Source of the DNA: Armatimonadota bacterium
GTDB lineage: Bacteria > Armatimonadota > Fervidibacteria > Fervidibacterales > Fervidibacteraceae
Direction: 5' to 3'
NCBI GenBank assembly: GCA_026419315.1
Contig: JANZZQ010000053.1
Span: 1-7,559 of the forward strand
Length of the DNA stretch: 7,559 nucleotides
Shown here piece by piece: positions 4,805 through 7,559 of this stretch. How positions within the stretch are numbered: position 1 is the stretch's first letter; every line of letters begins with the position of its first letter. A program made the position numbers and the translations under genes. The notes under the pieces are model-generated. The model saw nothing but the letters and a program-made list of their open reading frames with translations, made no database searches and was not told where the DNA came from.

Positions 4805-6441
4805 GAACAGCCCGCAACGGGAAGGTAATTTTGGTTACGGTGCTTTTGGGATGCATGTTGGTTTGGGATTTGCTTAACGCTCAGCCCCTTCGCAGCAGTG
4901 TGACTCTGAAGCGCGGAAGCATAACCTTGAAGGTGTTCCTTGAAGAACCGAAAATCCCGATGGGAGGAATTTTCCTTCTCAAGATCCAAGCAACTGCCCC
5001 CGGGGATTTGTATGGGGATGCCGTTAAGTTTGAATTGCCTGTTCTTTGGGCTGATAGGGTTGTTCAATTGAGCGCAATCTCCGACCGGGAAAATTTTGAG
5101 CGAGCGGGAAGAATCTGGACCCGAATCACATACACCTACCGGCTTGCCCCGCTGGTGCTCGGAAGAATTCGCTTTGACGGTCTTCAAGTCACTGTGTTGA
5201 AAGAACGCTTTTCCATCCCGACCATTGAAGGGGTAGTGGTCAGCGGAGCTGCTCAAGAGCCAGAACAACCTACTGGACCGCCAGTGAGGGTGAGCGCGAA
5301 AGTCAGTTCAAGTCAAGCCTATGTCGGTGAGCAGGTCGTTTACACGCTCCAGTTTGCCGCCTTAGCCAACGTTGACTTCGCTCAACAACCAACTTATGAA
5401 GCTCCATCAGCGGAAGGTTTCTGGGTTGAAGAGTTTCCGAAAATCGTCCGCTCATATCAGGGTGGCTATGAGGTTCAAAAAGTGATGATAGCTCTCTTCC
5501 CGTTGCAGGTTGGCGAGTTGAAGATCGGCAGGTCAAAAGTCACTGTCCGACTTTACGGCTCTTCCCTTCCCGATGAATACCAAACGAACGTTCTGCAAGT
5601 TAAAGTCAAGCCATTGCCTCAACCCCATCCCAAAGGGTTTCAAAATTTGGTTGGGCAGGTTGTCGCATCCGTAACTGTAGACCCGGAAACGGTAGGGGTG
5701 GGTGAAACCTTGACTGTCAAGTTGAGGGTTGAGGGAACTGCGAACTTGAGAAACTTGGAGCAAGCACCAGAGTTGTCCTTGCCCGAAGTTGTTGTCGGTT
5801 TGCCAAGGGAGCGACTGAGCACGACCGAGAGGGAGGGGAAATTGTGGTTTATTCGCGAATTCACATGGCGCATCGTTCCAAGAAAGGAAGGTAAGTTGAC
5901 CATCCCATCCTTCCAAATCCCTTACTTTGACCCCAAAGCCCAAAAATACAAGGTCGCTTCAACCGAACCTGTCAAGGTGAAGGTGTTGCCAGGCGCGATT
6001 TTGCCAACAGCAGTTTCACCGACGGTTGAACCGGAACCTTTCCCTATAACATTGCCAATAGCGGGGTTGATTGTCGTTTTGGGGCTTATCGTTGGAGCAA
6101 TTGGGCTGAGATATTGGCAACAGAAGCGCTGGCTCGCTTCGGTTCCGGTCTCCGACCCTCAACTTCGCCAAACTGTCTTGACATTTCGTCAGCAAGGGTC
6201 AACTGCTTTTGGCAGAGCCGTAAGAAACTGGCTTAGAGAACAGGTTTACCAGCGCACCGGAGTGCTTCTGTCACCAAATGACCCTCCCGAGCGGGTCCAG
6301 CAATTGCTGATGGAGAAGGGAGTCAGCGAAGCGGCAGCAAATTCAATTAAGGAAGTTTGGGAATTGACGAACCGTTCGTTGGCATGGGATGAAGCAGTCT
6401 CGCTGCTTCAACATGCTTCAGAATTGCCACAAAGGTTATGA
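4780..6441 (+). CDS. batD: BatD family protein (oxygen-tolerance / Bat complex)
   Basis: Envelope protein of the BatD family, thought to work with MoxR ATPase and VWA proteins in envelope stress or aerotolerance; its biochemical role is unknown. An N-terminal hydrophobic segment (about 15-34) is a signal peptide or anchor. Three beta-rich, Ig-like extracytoplasmic modules follow at about 41-155, 168-278 and 293-403. The third carries the family signature REFTWRIVPRKEGKLTIPSF (359-378), then IPYFDPKAQKY, with FDP at 383-385. A Pro-rich spacer leads to one transmembrane helix (about 424-446) and a cytoplasmic tail of about 105 residues, predicted helical. At 553 aa it has normal length. ATG 4780 lies inside the batC 3' end; AGGGGAGG (4761-4768) is an SD with 11-base spacing. 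The stop overlaps the translin-family ATG (ATGA), so the three genes form one operon. Confidence 0.9.
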   Translation: MARGKRLVGTARNGKVILVTVLLGCMLVWDLLNAQPLRSSVTLKRGSITLKVFLEEPKIPMGGIFLLKIQATAPGDLYGDAVKFELPVLWADRVVQLSAISDRENFERAGRIWTRITYTYRLAPLVLGRIRFDGLQVTVLKERFSIPTIEGVVVSGAAQEPEQPTGPPVRVSAKVSSSQAYVGEQVVYTLQFAALANVDFAQQPTYEAPSAEGFWVEEFPKIVRSYQGGYEVQKVMIALFPLQVGELKIGRSKVTVRLYGSSLPDEYQTNVLQVKVKPLPQPHPKGFQNLVGQVVASVTVDPETVGVGETLTVKLRVEGTANLRNLEQAPELSLPEVVVGLPRERLSTTEREGKLWFIREFTWRIVPRKEGKLTIPSFQIPYFDPKAQKYKVASTEPVKVKVLPGAILPTAVSPTVEPEPFPITLPIAGLIVVLGLIVGAIGLRYWQQKRWLASVPVSDPQLRQTVLTFRQQGSTAFGRAVRNWLREQVYQRTGVLLSPNDPPERVQQLLMEKGVSEAAANSIKEVWELTNRSLAWDEAVSLLQHASELPQRL

Positions 6442-7106
6442 GCGAGGGAGAGAAAGTGAAATCGTTGGGTGAGATTTTAGAAGAGATTCGCAAGCGTTTA
6501 GATGTGAAGGAAACTTTGCGCGAAGAAATTCTTCCCATTGCCCGCCAACTCGTTAGGGAAAGCGCAACCCTCATCAAAAATGCCCACCGCAAAGAATGGG
6601 ATGAAGCGAGTTCACGAAGAAACGCGTTGTTGAACGCGGTTCAAAACCTGCGAGCAAAATTGTCAAACTCACCCGACCTCTGGTTTGCGGGCTTCGTCCA
6701 AGACGCCCTCAAAGAAGTGGCAGAAGCGTGCCTCGTTTATTCTCTGCTTCGCGGTGAACCCGTTCCAACCCCAGAAGAGTTAGGGGTAGATGACGCCCCT
6801 TACCTGAACGGTCTTTTGGAAGCAATGGGTGAACTGCGTCGCGCCGCTCTGGACTCAATTCGCAGCGAAGACTTGACAACCGCTGAACGATTCCTTGCCA
6901 TCATGGACGAAGTTTACTTTGCTGCAATAAGTTTTGACCAAGCGGATGCAGTAACTCAAGGGGCAAGGCGGCGAACAGACACGCTCAGGGCAATCTTGGA
7001 ACGAACCCGCAGCGACATAACCTTAGCCACTCAATACCGCAAACTCGCCAAACTCCTTCCAATTGCCTCAGAAATCACCGGAGAAGAGGAAGAACTTTTG
7101 CCTTGA
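6438..7106 (+). CDS. Translin/Trax-family protein, putative ribonuclease
   Basis: An all-helical 222-aa protein of the translin superfamily. In eukaryotes, translin and Trax form the C3PO RNase complex; archaea have Trax-like homologues. Diagnostic blocks are LWFAGFVQDALKEVAEACLVYSLL (81-104), PEELGVDDAPYLNGLLEAMGELRRAALDSIR (112-142) and ERFLAIMDEVYFAAISFD (150-167). The final block, GARRRTDTLRAILERTRSDI (175-194), corresponds to the family's last long helix. E93, E96 and E158 fall on the three acidic positions that are catalytic in Trax (human E126, E129, D193, aligned from memory). Translin itself lacks the third acid, so this protein is Trax-like and plausibly active. ATG 6438 overlaps the batD stop (ATGA) but has only AAAGG two bases upstream. 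GTG 6456, behind GAGGGAGAG, is a possible alternative start that would remove six residues. Substrate and partners are unknown; a homo-oligomer is the simplest inference. Confidence 0.85.
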   Translation: MSEGEKVKSLGEILEEIRKRLDVKETLREEILPIARQLVRESATLIKNAHRKEWDEASSRRNALLNAVQNLRAKLSNSPDLWFAGFVQDALKEVAEACLVYSLLRGEPVPTPEELGVDDAPYLNGLLEAMGELRRAALDSIRSEDLTTAERFLAIMDEVYFAAISFDQADAVTQGARRRTDTLRAILERTRSDITLATQYRKLAKLLPIASEITGEEEELLP

Positions 7107-7110
7107 CAAA

Positions 7111-7559
7111 TCACAAAGTTTGAAGTTTCTCACCGACACCTGCGTGCAGTTCAAACTTGTCATGCAGGACATTGACCGCCCGCACCATGTCCTCCTCCAA
7201 GACGAGGCAGGAAACGGAATGTTGTGCATCAGCGACTTGCAAGACAGTTATGTTGGCATCAACCATCGCTTCCAAAATCCGAGCCATAATCCCCGGAACT
7301 TCGCGGGTGTTCAAGACGACGAGACTGACAATAGCGCAGTTAGTCACGACCTCAACAGGGGCATCTTCAATTTCCAACTTCGGCTGAATTTGCTTCAGCA
7401 TCCTCTTTCTCTCCCTGTGGGCAACACTGTTCGGCGACATCGTTAACAGGTATAAACGGCTGTGGCGGTTGACAGAGACGGGGATTGTCAACCCGTCAAG
7501 CAAATTCCTCACCTTCTCAAGGTTGTCCCTTACGATAGCGAACTCAAACAAGTTTTTGC
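7111..7559 (-). CDS. ACT-domain protein, C-terminal part (aspartate kinase-like), truncated at window edge
   Basis: The frame is open to the right edge (codons upstream of the TTG at 7551 read K-N), so the N-terminus is missing and no start should be assigned. Numbered from that TTG, residues 72-135 form an ACT domain: CAIVSLVVL, then VPGIMARILEAMVDANITVLQVADAQHSVSCLVLEEDMVRAVNVLHDKFEL. This matches the terminal ACT repeat of aspartate kinases, where the usual pattern is PG..ARI..AL....INI..IS....SISCVV...D...AV..LH..F. Residues 1-70 look like remains of the partner ACT fold but do not match closely. If it is an aspartokinase, this is the regulatory end that binds Lys or Thr, and the catalytic domain lies off-window. 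A separate ACT regulator is the alternative. It converges on the translin-family gene with four bases between stops. Confidence 0.7.
   Translation of the reverse strand, partial: KNLFEFAIVRDNLEKVRNLLDGLTIPVSVNRHSRLYLLTMSPNSVAHRERKRMLKQIQPKLEIEDAPVEVVTNCAIVSLVVLNTREVPGIMARILEAMVDANITVLQVADAQHSVSCLVLEEDMVRAVNVLHDKFELHAGVGEKLQTL

Noticed and set aside
4684..5268. 194-aa minus-strand open frame with a Gly run
   Set aside because: The Gly run is simply the antisense of the batC polyproline codons; the rest is antisense to batD.
7063..7446. 127-aa plus-strand open frame opposite the ACT-domain gene
   Set aside because: The minus strand encodes a recognisable ACT domain over the same bases; the plus frame has no family resemblance.

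Overview
This looks like one end of an assembled contig from a free-living, probably thermophilic bacterium. GC content is moderate, the proteins are rich in Lys and Glu, and GTG starts and strong GAGGTGA-type Shine-Dalgarno sites are common. The yggS-sepF-yggT-divIVA cluster is typical of Gram-positive bacteria and of deep lineages such as Armatimonadota. Together with a bat-type TPR/BatD pair and a bacterial translin-family protein, it makes me lean towards an Armatimonadota-like organism (Ca. Fervidibacter or similar). That assignment is an inference with modest confidence.

Layout. Bases 1-15 are identical to the last 15 bases of the Tn5 mosaic end used in tagmentation libraries, so the left edge is an artefact. 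Next come a HAD phosphatase/phosphomutase (17-703) and a tightly packed division/envelope operon: yggS (757-1488), sepF (1485-1919), yggT (1925-2179) and divIVA (2195-2683). An extended -10 promoter lies across the HAD stop codon. A tRNA-Asn(GUU) follows with its own promoter. Bases 2905-3804 hold a metallophosphoesterase gene decayed by at least eight frame changes. Bases 3805-4198 hold no gene, only several inverted repeats. A second operon follows: a BatC-like TPR protein (4199-4804), BatD (4780-6441) and a translin/Trax-family protein (6438-7106). On the opposite strand, four bases from the translin stop, is the C-terminal part of an ACT-domain protein resembling the regulatory end of aspartate kinase. 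It runs off the right edge.

How the genes fit together. SepF (FtsZ membrane anchor), YggT (small membrane protein) and DivIVA (curvature-sensing coiled coil) form a division/growth module, with YggS (PLP homeostasis) as the usual passenger. BatC and BatD are normally part of a MoxR/VWA envelope-stress complex, but the moxR, batA and batB genes are not upstream here; a decayed gene and repeat-rich sequence are. The most interesting gene is the translin-family protein. It keeps acidic residues at all three positions known to be catalytic in Trax, so it may be an active RNase, and it is translationally coupled to batD.
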